From: Verrucomicrobiota bacterium
GTDB taxonomy: Bacteria; Verrucomicrobiota; Verrucomicrobiia; Opitutales; UBA953
Assembly: GCA_014193315.1 (NCBI GenBank)
Contig: BJHS01000007.1
Location: forward strand, 62,001-126,000
Length of the DNA stretch: 64,000 bases
Reading direction: 5' to 3'
Shown: piece after piece, positions 18,227 to 26,179 of the stretch
How positions within the stretch are numbered: the stretch's first letter is position 1
Layout: every line of letters begins with the position of its first letter
Position numbers and translations under genes: made by a program
The notes under the pieces: model-generated
Told to the model about the DNA's origin: nothing
What the model saw: only the letters and a program-made list of their open reading frames with translations
Database searches by the model: none

Positions 18227-18676
18227 TCAGAGGGTGGGGTGGGCATCGCCGGCGAGGGCGCGGCCATGGAAGCTCACTTCGATCGCCTCCGGGTCGAAGC
18301 CAGGCGGGAGGATCGAGCGAAGGCTTTGGATGACCTCGGGCGGCAATTCGATGTCGTGCACGCGGCCGGTGGCGGCGTCACGGAAGTGGGCATGGGGGGC
18401 GAGGTTGGGGCAGTACCGGGTGGACTCCCGTTCGTGGTTCACCTGGCGGATCAGCCCGCAGCCCACGAAGGTCTGCAAGCAGTTGTAGACCGTGGCGAGG
18501 CTCAGGCCGGGCATCGTCTCCCGGGCGCGGTGGAACACTTCATCGACGGTGGGGTGGTCGCGTTTGGCGAGCAGGACGGAAAAGACGACCTCGCGCTGCG
18601 GCGTTACTTTCTGGCCGCTCTTGGCTAACGATTCCTGGAGGTTTTCCCGGTCATGTTCGGAGATGTTTTGAATCAT
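18227..18676 (-). CDS. Fur-superfamily regulator lacking zinc CxxC motifs (Irr-like), likely suf operon regulator
   Basis: A 149-aa Fur-family winged-helix repressor. The DNA-binding region has GQKVTPQREVVFSVL and SLATVYNCLQTFVGCGLI. The regulatory domain keeps an H-x-H (APHAHF) and VHDIELP, but the two CxxC pairs that hold structural zinc in Fur/PerR are absent: the usual position reads RDAATGRVHD and the C-terminus has no Cys. This pattern, and the PPGFDPEAIEVSFHG tail, resembles Irr, the haem-responsive iron regulator of alphaproteobacteria. It is the first gene of the suf operon. The ATG at 18676 gives the usual N-terminal arm. Iron or haem control of suf is inferred. Confidence 0.88.
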   Translation of the reverse strand: MIQNISEHDRENLQESLAKSGQKVTPQREVVFSVLLAKRDHPTVDEVFHRARETMPGLSLATVYNCLQTFVGCGLIRQVNHERESTRYCPNLAPHAHFRDAATGRVHDIELPPEVIQSLRSILPPGFDPEAIEVSFHGRALAGDAHPTL

Positions 18677-18682
18677 TCTAAA
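18666..18682. promoter_or_regulatory. Candidate iron/ICE-type operator over the regulator start codon
   Basis: An inverted repeat with 7-nt arms and 3-nt spacer: TTTTGAA (18666-18672), TCA, TTCTAAA (18676-18682); 6 of 7 arm positions pair. On the coding strand it reads TTTAGAATGATTCAAAA and contains the regulator ATG. It resembles both the Fur/PerR 7-1-7 box and the ICE motif associated with Irr. Autoregulation of the regulator-suf operon is the natural inference. Confidence 0.55.
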
Positions 18683-18827
18683 TGGAGAAAGAGTTGGAAT
18701 GAGACCGAGTTGCAAGAACGAACCTTGGAAAGGTGCCAAATAACGCTTCCAATGGGGCTTTGGGCTGCGCGATACCGAAGTCAGCAAACATTTAAGCCCC
18801 TGATATGTATTTATTTATGAAACATCA

Positions 18828-19419
18828 ATGAACGGCTTTCGCCGCAAGATTCCCCTGGTTACCGCCCCTTTGTCTTCTGGGCCGCCGTGCTTGCCACCAG
18901 CACCGTCGGCACGACCTTGGCCGACCGATCGATCGCACGCAGGGCTTAGGCTATGGCCTCGGCTCCGCGTTGCTGCGGTGTTTATTGGCGGTAGTCTTCA
19001 TCGCTTGGTGCGCCTCGGGCGAGTCTCTTTCGGTCGACACCGTGCAGACTCGCCTAACCGAGGGCTATTATTGGGCGGCGATCGTCATCTCCAACACCTT
19101 GGGCACCGCGCTCGGGGATTACCTGTCCAAGGAGTCGGCCAAGGGTGGTCTGGGGTTCGAGGTCATCGCGGGTACGTTGGTCATGGGCGGGGCCTTGTTG
19201 CTGCTCCTCCTGCTCTGGCGCTTCACCGCGCTCTCCCGCGTCGCGCTCTTCTGGTTCGCCTTCATCCTGACGCGCCCATTCGGGGCGAACCTCGGGGACT
19301 TTCTCGCCGAGGAGATGCACTTCGGGACGACGCTCGTCTCGATCATCCTGGGCGCCGTCCTGCTGGGGCTCGTCCTCCGCGAGCACCGCAAGCAACTGCC
19401 GATCGCGGGCCAAGCCTGA
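18828..19419 (+). pseudogene. Degraded COG4705-type membrane protein gene
   Basis: Three reading frames carry consecutive pieces of one multi-TM protein of the COG4705 family, which normally has four repeated modules. The start MNGFRRKIPLVT (from 18828) is in frame 3. The second module YRPFVFWAAVLATSTVG..LAD is read in frame 2 from 18860. From 18931 the frame changes again to DRTQGLGYGLGS and stays open through two full modules (GYYWAAIVISNTLGTALGD and LFWFAFILTRPFGANLGD) to 19419. Most of module 1 is missing, and the second shift lies in a GATC tandem (18927-18934). Sequencing error could explain one shift but not the missing module. The intact 3' part could still be read from an internal start at 18970. 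Confidence 0.75.
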
Positions 19420-19427
19420 GCCTCACG

Positions 19428-20747
19428 ATGCGCTGGCTTGGCCTTTGGCTGTCGGGTTGCTTCTCGCTTTGGGCCGCGCCGGTCGCGGACGTGCTGCCCA
19501 TCGAGAAGGTCTGGGCCGGCCACCCCGTGGCTTTCGCCCTGTTGACGGCCCCACATTACCAGTATGCGGCCTACTTCGACGCCGACCGCCGGATGACCGT
19601 GGCGCAGCGCCGACTGGATCAGGCGGGGTGGGTCTTTTGCAAACTACCCACCTCGGTGGCATGGGATTCGCACAACGCGGTGACGCTGGCCTTGGATGGC
19701 GCGGGGCAGCTGCATGTCGCTGGTAACATGCACGTGGCGCCGCTATGCTACTTCCGCACGACCAAGGCCGGGGATATCGCCAGCCTCACCGCGGCCCCGA
19801 TGACCGGGGAGCGCGAGCAGCGGATGACCTACCCGGTTTTTCTGAAAGATCGGCAGGGTCGGCTCCTGTATCGTTACCGCGACGGGAGCAGTGGCCGCGG
19901 CGACGACCTCTACAACGTCTACGACGAGGCGACGCAGCGGTGGCGGCGGCTTTTGGCCGGGCCGTTGCTGGACGGGCAAGGCCGGATGAACGCGTATTGT
20001 ACGGCGCCCTTGCTCGGGCCTGACGGCATATTCCACTTGGCTTGGGTCTGGCGGGATTCGCCCGACTGCGCGACGAACCATGACCTGAGCTACGCGCGTA
20101 CGGCCGATTTCCTTCATTGGTTCGATGCGGCCGACCGCGAGTTGACCCTGCCGATTACCGTCCGCTCTGGGGCGGTCGTCGACCCGGTCCCACCCAGGGG
20201 CGGGATCATCAACTCCAACCTGCAGGTTGGCTTCGACACGCGCGCCCGCGTGATTTTGACCTACCATAAGTATGACGCGCAGGGCGACCTGCAGATCTTC
20301 GCCGCGCGTCGCGATTTCGACGGGTGGGCGATCATTCGCGTCAGCGATTGGAAGGGGTATCGCTGGGAGTTTGCCGGCGGCGGCACCATCGTCTCCGAGG
20401 TTTCCCTCGGGGCGGTCGAACCCATCGGCGATGGTAAACTCACGCTCTCCTACCGATACCCGCAGGGAGCGGGGACCTGGGTCCTGGATGAGCAGACGTT
20501 GCAGCCGATTCCCGGGGCCCGCGCCCCAGTGCGGCCCGCGCCGCGTTTTCCCGCCTCGGCCCGGCTCGGGACGTCGACCTTCCCGGGGATGCGGGTGCAC
20601 GAGGCCGGCGATGGCGGCAGCGCGGACGATGGCTTCGCTTACAAATTGGTCTGGGAGACTTTGGAGGCCAACCGCGACCGTCGGCGGCCAGAGCCCTGGC
20701 CGGCGCCGGCGATGCTCCGCCTCGTGCGCGGGGAGATCCCGCGGTAG
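19428..20747 (+). CDS. Secreted BNR_4-type beta-propeller protein, possible polysaccharide lyase-like
   Basis: A 439-aa protein with a short signal peptide (about 1-20) and a BNR repeat family (PF15892) propeller. Landmarks are AWDSHNAVTLALDGAGQLHVAGNMH, RMTYPVFLKDRQGRLLYRYRDG, GPDGIFHLAWVWRDSP and TYHKYDAQGDLQIFAAR, each split over blades. Related propellers include ulvan lyases and other glycan-active enzymes, which would fit the sulfatases and lyases of the window, but activity is not demonstrable here. The start lies 8 bp after the decayed membrane-protein gene. It converges on the Lon-N gene. Confidence 0.8.
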   Translation: MRWLGLWLSGCFSLWAAPVADVLPIEKVWAGHPVAFALLTAPHYQYAAYFDADRRMTVAQRRLDQAGWVFCKLPTSVAWDSHNAVTLALDGAGQLHVAGNMHVAPLCYFRTTKAGDIASLTAAPMTGEREQRMTYPVFLKDRQGRLLYRYRDGSSGRGDDLYNVYDEATQRWRRLLAGPLLDGQGRMNAYCTAPLLGPDGIFHLAWVWRDSPDCATNHDLSYARTADFLHWFDAADRELTLPITVRSGAVVDPVPPRGGIINSNLQVGFDTRARVILTYHKYDAQGDLQIFAARRDFDGWAIIRVSDWKGYRWEFAGGGTIVSEVSLGAVEPIGDGKLTLSYRYPQGAGTWVLDEQTLQPIPGARAPVRPAPRFPASARLGTSTFPGMRVHEAGDGGSADDGFAYKLVWETLEANRDRRRPEPWPAPAMLRLVRGEIPR

Positions 20748-20753
20748 CGCGGC

Positions 20754-21416
20754 TTAGTTCATCCCCGGCTCCGCCGTGCGGTCACCGTGCTCGTCAAGCA
20801 CGCGGCGCGCGTCCAGCCGGGCTAGTTCCTCCGCCACCGCGTGCAGGCGGCGTTCCGGGGAGAGGCATTCGAGCAAGGTGCGCCGCACGACCGTCGCCTC
20901 CACCAGGTGTCCCGCGGCGGCGTCGGCCAAGGCGCCGGGTTGGTTCGTCAACCCGCGGAGGCGTTCGAGCAACGGCTGGGCTTCGGCGCCGAGTCCGGCG
21001 ACGATCCGCTCGGAGAGGGCCAGGATGCGCGCGACTTCCCGCATGGTCACCGCCGCAGGTGGAAGCTCCTCGTCGACCACGGGAGCGATCTCGAGTCGAG
21101 GGTAGGGCGTGCGGCGTTGGACCTTGATGACGCGGGCGCGTCGCAGGCCCTCCAGGACGAGGTGCGAGGTGCCGTCGGGGAGCTCGACGTGGCCGACGAT
21201 GCGACCCACGCAGGTGAAGGGGCAGGGCGGTTCCGCGTTGTCGGGCGCGAGGCTTTCCTCGTCGAGTTGCGAGACCGCGAACAGCCGGTTCCCCGCCAGG
21301 GCATCTTGGAGCATCTTCCGGTAGCGTGGCTCAAAGATCCGCAAAGGCAGGAGCTGCTGCGGGAGGAGGACGCAGTCGCCGAGGGTCATGACCGGGATGA
21401 CGATTGTGGGCACCAT
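20754..21416 (-). CDS. Stand-alone Lon N-terminal (LON substrate-binding) domain protein
   Basis: A 220-aa cytoplasmic protein consisting of a LON N-terminal domain (PF02190), without the AAA+ ATPase or protease parts of Lon. The PUA-like beta domain covers about 1-115 (LLPLRIFEPRYRKMLQDAL, GRIVGHVELPDG, LVLEGLRRARVI), and a helical part follows to about 205. It probably binds unfolded or specific proteins as an adaptor. Start ATG at 21416 chosen because the domain begins there. It sits alone between a convergent BNR gene and ThuA. Confidence 0.87.
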   Translation of the reverse strand: MVPTIVIPVMTLGDCVLLPQQLLPLRIFEPRYRKMLQDALAGNRLFAVSQLDEESLAPDNAEPPCPFTCVGRIVGHVELPDGTSHLVLEGLRRARVIKVQRRTPYPRLEIAPVVDEELPPAAVTMREVARILALSERIVAGLGAEAQPLLERLRGLTNQPGALADAAAGHLVEATVVRRTLLECLSPERRLHAVAEELARLDARRVLDEHGDRTAEPGMN

Positions 21417-21472
21417 GGGTTCAGCATGGCCAGGTCGGTCGCCGTCGCAAGCGGGGGCGACGCTTTTACCGC

Positions 21473-22498
21473 TTACTTCGCCTTCGCCGGGACGACCGGG
21501 AAGATCGGGCTGGCGTAGTCCGCGAGGTCCTGCGGCTTCGCCGCGCCGGCGCGCTTCAGGGTGCCAAGCCAAGTCGGGTTGTAGGGGCCGACGAGGTCGA
21601 TCTTCAGGTCCGGCTTGATCGCGGCCTCGAGGCCGGTGGTCCAGAAGCAGGCGTTGACGAGCAGGCGGCGGAAGCCGTCATTCGCGAGGTCGCCCGAGGC
21701 GCCGTACGTCGAGGCGAAGACGCGGCCTTCCTTGCCCGAGGTGGACTTGTAGGTGCGCACCCAAGCCCCGGGCATCGGCTTCTTGGTGGCGTCGGTCGGG
21801 GAGTCGGGCTTCATGCCGGTGAGCGGCTGCGCCATCGCGAGGATCGTGCTACCCTCGATCGGGCTGGCGTTGTACGCGCCGATCTCGGCCCAGACATCCT
21901 TCACGCCGCGCAGCACGGGGTGTTCCGCTTGCGCCGGCACCAGGTCGAGGCGGGTGCTCGACTTGTGGTTGGGACCATAGTGGCCGACCCAGGTCTCGCC
22001 CAGGATCTGCCGGCCGAAGCCGCCCTTGAAGTCGTCGCCTTTGTAGTCGAAGGAATATTTATAGAGCGGGCTTTCCTTGGCGTAGCGGAAGCCGTGGGTC
22101 GCCGTGCGCAACCCGATGACCGCGCCGCCGCGGTTGAGGTAATCGAGGATGGGCTGCATCTGCTCGACCGGGATGGCTTGGAAGCGCGTGAAGATGACGA
22201 GGAGGTTGGCATCCTTCAGGGCCTCGGTGCCCGGGATGTTGCTCGGGCTGCCGAGCGCGATGTTACCGGTCTTCGGTTCGATGCCGAACAACACCGTGCA
22301 GCTGAAGCCTTGGTGCTTGGCGAGGATGCGCGCCAGCTGCGGCAAGGCCTCCTCGGACTTGTACTCATGGTCGTTGGCGATGAGGACGACCTTCTTGCCC
22401 TTGCCCGGGCCCTCGGTGCCGACGTAGGTGAGGGGGGCGTCGGCCGCGCGGGCCGTGAGGGCGAGCAGGGAAAGGCAGAGCAGGGCGAGGGGGCGCAT
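21473..22498 (-). CDS. Secreted ThuA-like domain protein
   Basis: A 341-aa exported protein, second ThuA-like (PF06283-type) protein of the window and larger than the first. Signal peptide at about 1-18. Motifs KKVVLIANDHEYKSEEALP, IFTRFQAIP, GGAVIGLRTATHGFRY and ETWVGHYGPNH follow the class-I amidotransferase-like fold. The C-terminal part has VFASTYGASGDLANDGFRR and NPTWLGTLKRAG. ATG at 22498 begins the signal peptide; the frame is open further upstream through the repeat island but is not credible coding. Role in keto-sugar catabolism is inferred from the family. Confidence 0.87.
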   Translation of the reverse strand: MRPLALLCLSLLALTARAADAPLTYVGTEGPGKGKKVVLIANDHEYKSEEALPQLARILAKHQGFSCTVLFGIEPKTGNIALGSPSNIPGTEALKDANLLVIFTRFQAIPVEQMQPILDYLNRGGAVIGLRTATHGFRYAKESPLYKYSFDYKGDDFKGGFGRQILGETWVGHYGPNHKSSTRLDLVPAQAEHPVLRGVKDVWAEIGAYNASPIEGSTILAMAQPLTGMKPDSPTDATKKPMPGAWVRTYKSTSGKEGRVFASTYGASGDLANDGFRRLLVNACFWTTGLEAAIKPDLKIDLVGPYNPTWLGTLKRAGAAKPQDLADYASPIFPVVPAKAK

Positions 22499-22538
22499 GG
22501 GGGCATTAAGGAGGGGAAGGGGGGCGGGGACGAGGAAA

Positions 22539-22730
22539 GAGTGCGGAATATGGGGTAGCGTGCGGGATCGAGTACAGAGGGCTGTATCGAGGGCTGAATC
22601 GAAAGGAGAATACAAAGGAGGGCGGGGAGGGTGGGCGATATCTCCGGCCTTCATGTAACCATCGAAGCTGGCGCCGACCCAGCACTCGATTCAGCACTCT
22701 GTACTCCGCACTCCGGACTCCGCGGTACTC
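22539..22730. repeat. Intergenic degenerate heptamer island B (inverted arms)
   Basis: The right arm (22681-22730) is built of units ending in ACTC: AGCACTC (22681), AGCACTC (22693), TGTACTC (22700), CGCACTC (22707), CGGACTC (22714), with 5-nt spacers GATTC and CGCGG. The left arm contains the complementary forms GAGTGCG (22539), GAGTACA (22570), GAGGGCT (22577 and 22589) with 5-nt spacers GTATC and GAATC. Read on one strand, both arms show the same unit order GAGTACA, GAGnGCT, GAATC, so the island is an imperfect inverted repeat of tandem units. It fills the gap between the ThuA gene and the helix-hairpin-helix gene. Confidence 0.75.
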
Positions 22731-22737
22731 CCCACCC

Positions 22738-23031
22738 TCACTGCCACTGATCAAGAAATAACTTCTTCGGGTCCGGGCGGTCGGACTCCGCGAAGTAGAC
22801 CGCCATGCGCAAGGAGGGTAGGAAATGCGCGGGGAGCTTCTCCTTGTTCCGCGCCCCGATCTCCGTGAGGAGCGAATCGGGCGAACGGCCGGCGAGTTGG
22901 TCCACGCGGTAGTAGCCGGCGTCGAGCAGTTCGCGGGCGACGTCGACCGGGAAGCGCGTGATGCGCATGAACGGACTGCACACGGCCTCCCGCCGTCGTT
23001 CGGCCGCGCGCTGTCGTTCCGCTTCGTCCAC
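22738..23031 (-). CDS. Cdd1-like helix-hairpin-helix protein
   Basis: A 97-aa protein similar to the 'pathogenicity locus' Cdd1 family (PF11731), a small helix-hairpin-helix domain: RITRFPVDVARELLDAGYYRVDQLAGRSPD followed by the family's RMAVYFAE segment. Such HhH modules usually bind DNA non-specifically. The GTG start lies 2 bp after the leuB stop, so it is co-transcribed with leuB. No link to leucine biosynthesis is evident. Function unknown. Confidence 0.7.
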   Translation of the reverse strand: MDEAERQRAAERRREAVCSPFMRITRFPVDVARELLDAGYYRVDQLAGRSPDSLLTEIGARNKEKLPAHFLPSLRMAVYFAESDRPDPKKLFLDQWQ

Positions 23032-23033
23032 GG

Positions 23034-24128
23034 TCAGAGTCGGGCGAGGATCGCCGCACCCATGGCCTTCGTGCCCACGGATTTACCGCCGCCGGCGATG
23101 TCGGCGGTGCGGATGCCTTCCGCGATGGTCTGCTCGACCGCGCGCTCGATGGCCTTGGCTTCGGCTTCCAATCCGAAGGAATGGCGGAGCATCAGGGCGG
23201 CGGAAAGAATCTGCGCGCAGGGGTTTGCCTTGTCCTGACCGGCGATGTCCGGGGCGGTACCGCCGGAGGGCTCGTAGAGGCCGTAGCCAAGGCCGTGGCG
23301 GTTGCGGTTCGCGCCGAGGGAGGCGGAGGCCATCATGCCCAGGGAGCCGCAGATCACGGCCATCTCGTCGGAGAGGATGTCGCCGAACATGTTCTCGGTC
23401 AGGAGTACATCGAACTGCGCGGGCTTGAGGACGAGCTGCATCGCGGCGTTATCGATGTACATCACCGTGAGGGTGATGTCCGGGGCGGTCGCCTTGAGGC
23501 GCTCGGCGACGACCTTGCGCCAGAGGACGGAGGTCTGGAGGACGTTGGCCTTGTCGACGAGGGTGATGTGCTTGCGGCGGGCGCGCGCGGTGGCGATGGC
23601 GACGTCGGTGATGCGCTCGATCTCCGACTTGCGGTAGACCATGGTATCGATGGCCTCGATGTCCCCGTCGGCAAGTTCGGTGGTGGATTTTGGTCCGAAG
23701 TAAAGGCCGCCGGTCAGCTCACGGATGCAGACCATGTCCACGCCGTTCGGGATGCGATCCGGGCGAATGGGCGAGGTGTCGATCAGGTTCTTCAGGAGCA
23801 GGCCGGGGCGGACGTTGGCGTAGAGCGTGAAATGCTTGCGCAGGGGCAGGAGCGAGGCGCGCTCAGGCTGTTCGGCCGGAGGCAGTTTCTCCCACTTCGG
23901 GCCGCCGACGGAACCGAAGAGGATGGCGTCCGCGGCGCGGCAGGCCTCGAGGGTCGAGTCCGGCAGGGCCTTGCCGTGGTTGTCGATGCCGGCTCCGCCC
24001 ACGTCATGGGTGGAGTGCTCGAGGGTGTGGCCTGACTTCTTCAGGACGGCCTCAAGGACGGGCAGGGCGGCGGCCATCACTTCGGGGCCGATGTAATCGC
24101 CAGGCAGGACAGCAATCTTCAGGTGCAT
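23034..24128 (-). CDS. leuB: 3-isopropylmalate dehydrogenase
   Basis: A 364-aa NAD-dependent beta-decarboxylating dehydrogenase catalysing the third step of leucine biosynthesis. Conserved sequences include AVLPGDYIGPEVM, ILFGSVGGPKW, the substrate-loop RELTGGLYFGPKS, TLVDKANVLQTSVLWRKVV, the ENMFGDILSDE metal-binding region with its two Asp, and GGTAPDIAGQDKANP. Length is normal. leuA lies 14 kb away on the same strand, and leuCD are not in the window. Confidence 0.96.
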   Translation of the reverse strand: MHLKIAVLPGDYIGPEVMAAALPVLEAVLKKSGHTLEHSTHDVGGAGIDNHGKALPDSTLEACRAADAILFGSVGGPKWEKLPPAEQPERASLLPLRKHFTLYANVRPGLLLKNLIDTSPIRPDRIPNGVDMVCIRELTGGLYFGPKSTTELADGDIEAIDTMVYRKSEIERITDVAIATARARRKHITLVDKANVLQTSVLWRKVVAERLKATAPDITLTVMYIDNAAMQLVLKPAQFDVLLTENMFGDILSDEMAVICGSLGMMASASLGANRNRHGLGYGLYEPSGGTAPDIAGQDKANPCAQILSAALMLRHSFGLEAEAKAIERAVEQTIAEGIRTADIAGGGKSVGTKAMGAAILARL

Positions 24129-24290
24129 AGGAGAAAGGGTGGGGAGTAAAGGCGAACGGCGGCGCGGAGGGCAAGGAGAAGCGAGGGGTGTGACCGCTTA
24201 AATGGCGCTTTTTTCCCGTAGATTTCGACGCGAAGGGTTGCCCTGCCTCGGCCCCGCACTTTTGAATGTCCGTCCCTCTCCTGACCCAGC

Positions 24291-25550
24291 ATGTCCACCC
24301 CTCCTCTCGTCATCGGTAAATTCTCCCTCGGCATGGGCGACCGCTTCGCCCACGAAGCCGAAGCCCAACTCGCCGCCTGCCTCGCGGCCAAGCAGCTCGG
24401 CGTCGAGATCGTCCCGGTCTGGAACAAGTCCAACCGCGAGCATAACATCATCGGCTCCGAGCCAACCAGCACCCGCGCCGCGGCCGATGCCGCCGTGAAG
24501 ACCCTCGGCTGGACCGCCCCCTACTTCCTCGATGCCGACCACATCGGCCTGAAGACCGTCGAGCGCTTTGTCGGCGTCTCCGACTTCTTCACCATCGACG
24601 TGGCCGACTTCATCGCCCAGCCCGCCGACCCCGCCGCGGTGCAGGCCTTCGTCGACCGCCACCCCGAGCTTGTCGGCACGCTCACCCTCGCCGGCATCGA
24701 CCGTCCGTTCACGACCGCGCGCGCCGATGTCGAGCGCACGGCCGCCAAGTTCCTCCTGGCCGTCCAGGAAGCCGGCAAGGTCTACCGCCACATCGTCGCC
24801 GTCAAGGGCGTCGGCCTTTTCGTCCCCGAAATCTCGATGGACGAGACCGATAGCCCGCAGACCCCGCCCGAGCTCCTCATCATCCTCGCAGCCATTGCCG
24901 ACGAAGGCGTGCCGATCCAGACCATCGCTCCGAAGTTCACCGGCCGTTTCAACAAGGGCGTCGACTACGTCGGCGACCTCGCGCAGTTCGAACGCGAGTT
25001 CAACGACGACCTCTGCGTCATCGCGCACGCCGTCAAGCAGTATGGCCTCCCGGCCAACCTGAAGCTCTCCGTGCACAGTGGCAGCGACAAGTTCTCCATC
25101 TACCCGGCCATCCGCCGGGCCCTCGCCAAGCACGGCGCCGGTGTCCACGTGAAGACCGCGGGCACCACCTGGCTGGAAGAAGTCATCGGTCTCGCCGAAG
25201 CCGGCGGTGCCGGGCTCGCGCTCGCCAAGGAAATCTACGGCGAAGCCTTGTCCCACATGGACGAGCTCTGCCAGCCCTACGCGACCGTCATCGATATCGA
25301 CCGCTCCAAGCTCCCCGCCGCCGTCGTCGTGAACGCCTGGACCGCCGAGCAGTTCGTCGGCGCCCTGCGCCACGACCAGCAGAACCCGCTCTATAACGCC
25401 AACATCCGCCAGTTGATCCACGTCGGCTTCAAGGTCGCCGCCAAGATGGGGCCGCGCTACCTCGAACAGCTCAAGGCCTGCCGCGAGTCCTGCGCCCGCA
25501 ACGTCACCGGCAATCTCCTGGACCGCCACATCAAGCCGCTCTTCCTGTAA
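24291..25550 (+). CDS. uxaE: Tagaturonate epimerase UxaE
   Basis: A 419-aa protein of the UxaE family (PF16257), which interconverts D-tagaturonate and D-fructuronate during galacturonate/uronate breakdown. Recognisable stretches are GMGDRFAHEAEAQL at the N-terminus, DADHIGLKTVERF, APKFTGRFNKGVDYVGD, KLSVHSGSDKFSIYP and the C-terminal NLLDRHIKPLFL. It is a single-gene unit ending at a strong hairpin. No uxaB, uxaC or kdg genes are in the window, so the rest of the pathway lies elsewhere. It fits the alginate-lyase-family and sulfatase content of the region. Confidence 0.92.
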   Translation: MSTPPLVIGKFSLGMGDRFAHEAEAQLAACLAAKQLGVEIVPVWNKSNREHNIIGSEPTSTRAAADAAVKTLGWTAPYFLDADHIGLKTVERFVGVSDFFTIDVADFIAQPADPAAVQAFVDRHPELVGTLTLAGIDRPFTTARADVERTAAKFLLAVQEAGKVYRHIVAVKGVGLFVPEISMDETDSPQTPPELLIILAAIADEGVPIQTIAPKFTGRFNKGVDYVGDLAQFEREFNDDLCVIAHAVKQYGLPANLKLSVHSGSDKFSIYPAIRRALAKHGAGVHVKTAGTTWLEEVIGLAEAGGAGLALAKEIYGEALSHMDELCQPYATVIDIDRSKLPAAVVVNAWTAEQFVGALRHDQQNPLYNANIRQLIHVGFKVAAKMGPRYLEQLKACRESCARNVTGNLLDRHIKPLFL

Positions 25551-25568
25551 GCCGAAGCCCGTTCGGCG

Positions 25569-25606
25569 AAAGCCAGGCGTGGGGCGACCCGCGCCGGCTT
25601 TGTTTT
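25569..25606 (+). terminator. Intrinsic terminator after uxaE
   Basis: Arms AAAGCC and GGCG (25569-25579, with one bulged A) pair with CGCC and GGCTTT (25592-25601), followed by GTTTT. A smaller hairpin, GCCGAA (25551-25556) with TTCGGC (25562-25567), precedes it. It lies between uxaE and the convergent membrane-protein gene and just touches the end of the latter. Confidence 0.65.
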
Positions 25607-26042
25607 ACGGGCGTCCGCGCCAACGGTGCCAGGCTGCGGCCAGGCCGAGGCACAGGCCGAGGGCGGCGAACTGGTAGACCGGCAGGAAGAGGAGCGTCAG
25701 GGCTTCCAGCGCGTCGGGTTTGACGAGTCGGAAGGCGAGCTGGGCGTAGTACCAACAACTGGCCAGCGCGAGCAGCTCGAAGATCAGGCAGCCGACCAGC
25801 ATCGGCGTGGCGCGTAACTTGGCGGCGGCCGCTCCGACGGCGAGGAAGGGGGTCAGGGGGAGGATGACGAGGAAGGCCTGGAAGAGCAGGGTGATCAGGT
25901 CGAGGTTGTGCGGGCCGTCGAGGCTTTGGCTTAGGTACTTGAGCATCAGCCCGAGGGCGGTGAGGCCGCCGAGCCCGGCGCCGAAGACGGCGAGTCGACC
26001 GAGAAGGCTCAGTGCGCTCTTCGACACAAGGGGTGGCGGCAT
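25605..26042 (-). CDS. Hypothetical four-helix membrane protein
   Basis: A 145-aa predicted inner-membrane protein with four hydrophobic segments (about residues 10-33, 45-66, 72-93, 106-133) and a basic C-terminus (HRWRGRP). No motif or family recognised. The ATG at 26042 is used; an in-frame GTG four codons upstream (26054) is possible. It is divergent from the first sulfatase gene, separated by about 130 bp. Confidence 0.65.
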   Translation of the reverse strand: MPPPLVSKSALSLLGRLAVFGAGLGGLTALGLMLKYLSQSLDGPHNLDLITLLFQAFLVILPLTPFLAVGAAAAKLRATPMLVGCLIFELLALASCWYYAQLAFRLVKPDALEALTLLFLPVYQFAALGLCLGLAAAWHRWRGRP

Positions 26043-26179
26043 GGGGTCGGACACGTCGGTTATCTTGGCCGCAGGGTGGCCAGGTCGCCAATGAAATCAG
26101 TCCCAACTGCCCATTAAAGAGGGTAGGCTCGACCTTGTGGCAACTTTTCGCCCTGCTTGGGGGTATCCTTCTGCACACC

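Noticed and set aside
18828-20747. A single 639-codon gene
   Set aside because: Only the part from 19428 is real protein (BNR family). The first 200 codons are an off-frame reading of the decayed COG4705 gene.
22499-22740. CRISPR array
   Set aside because: Units are 7 nt and degenerate with no spacers of constant length, and no cas genes are nearby.
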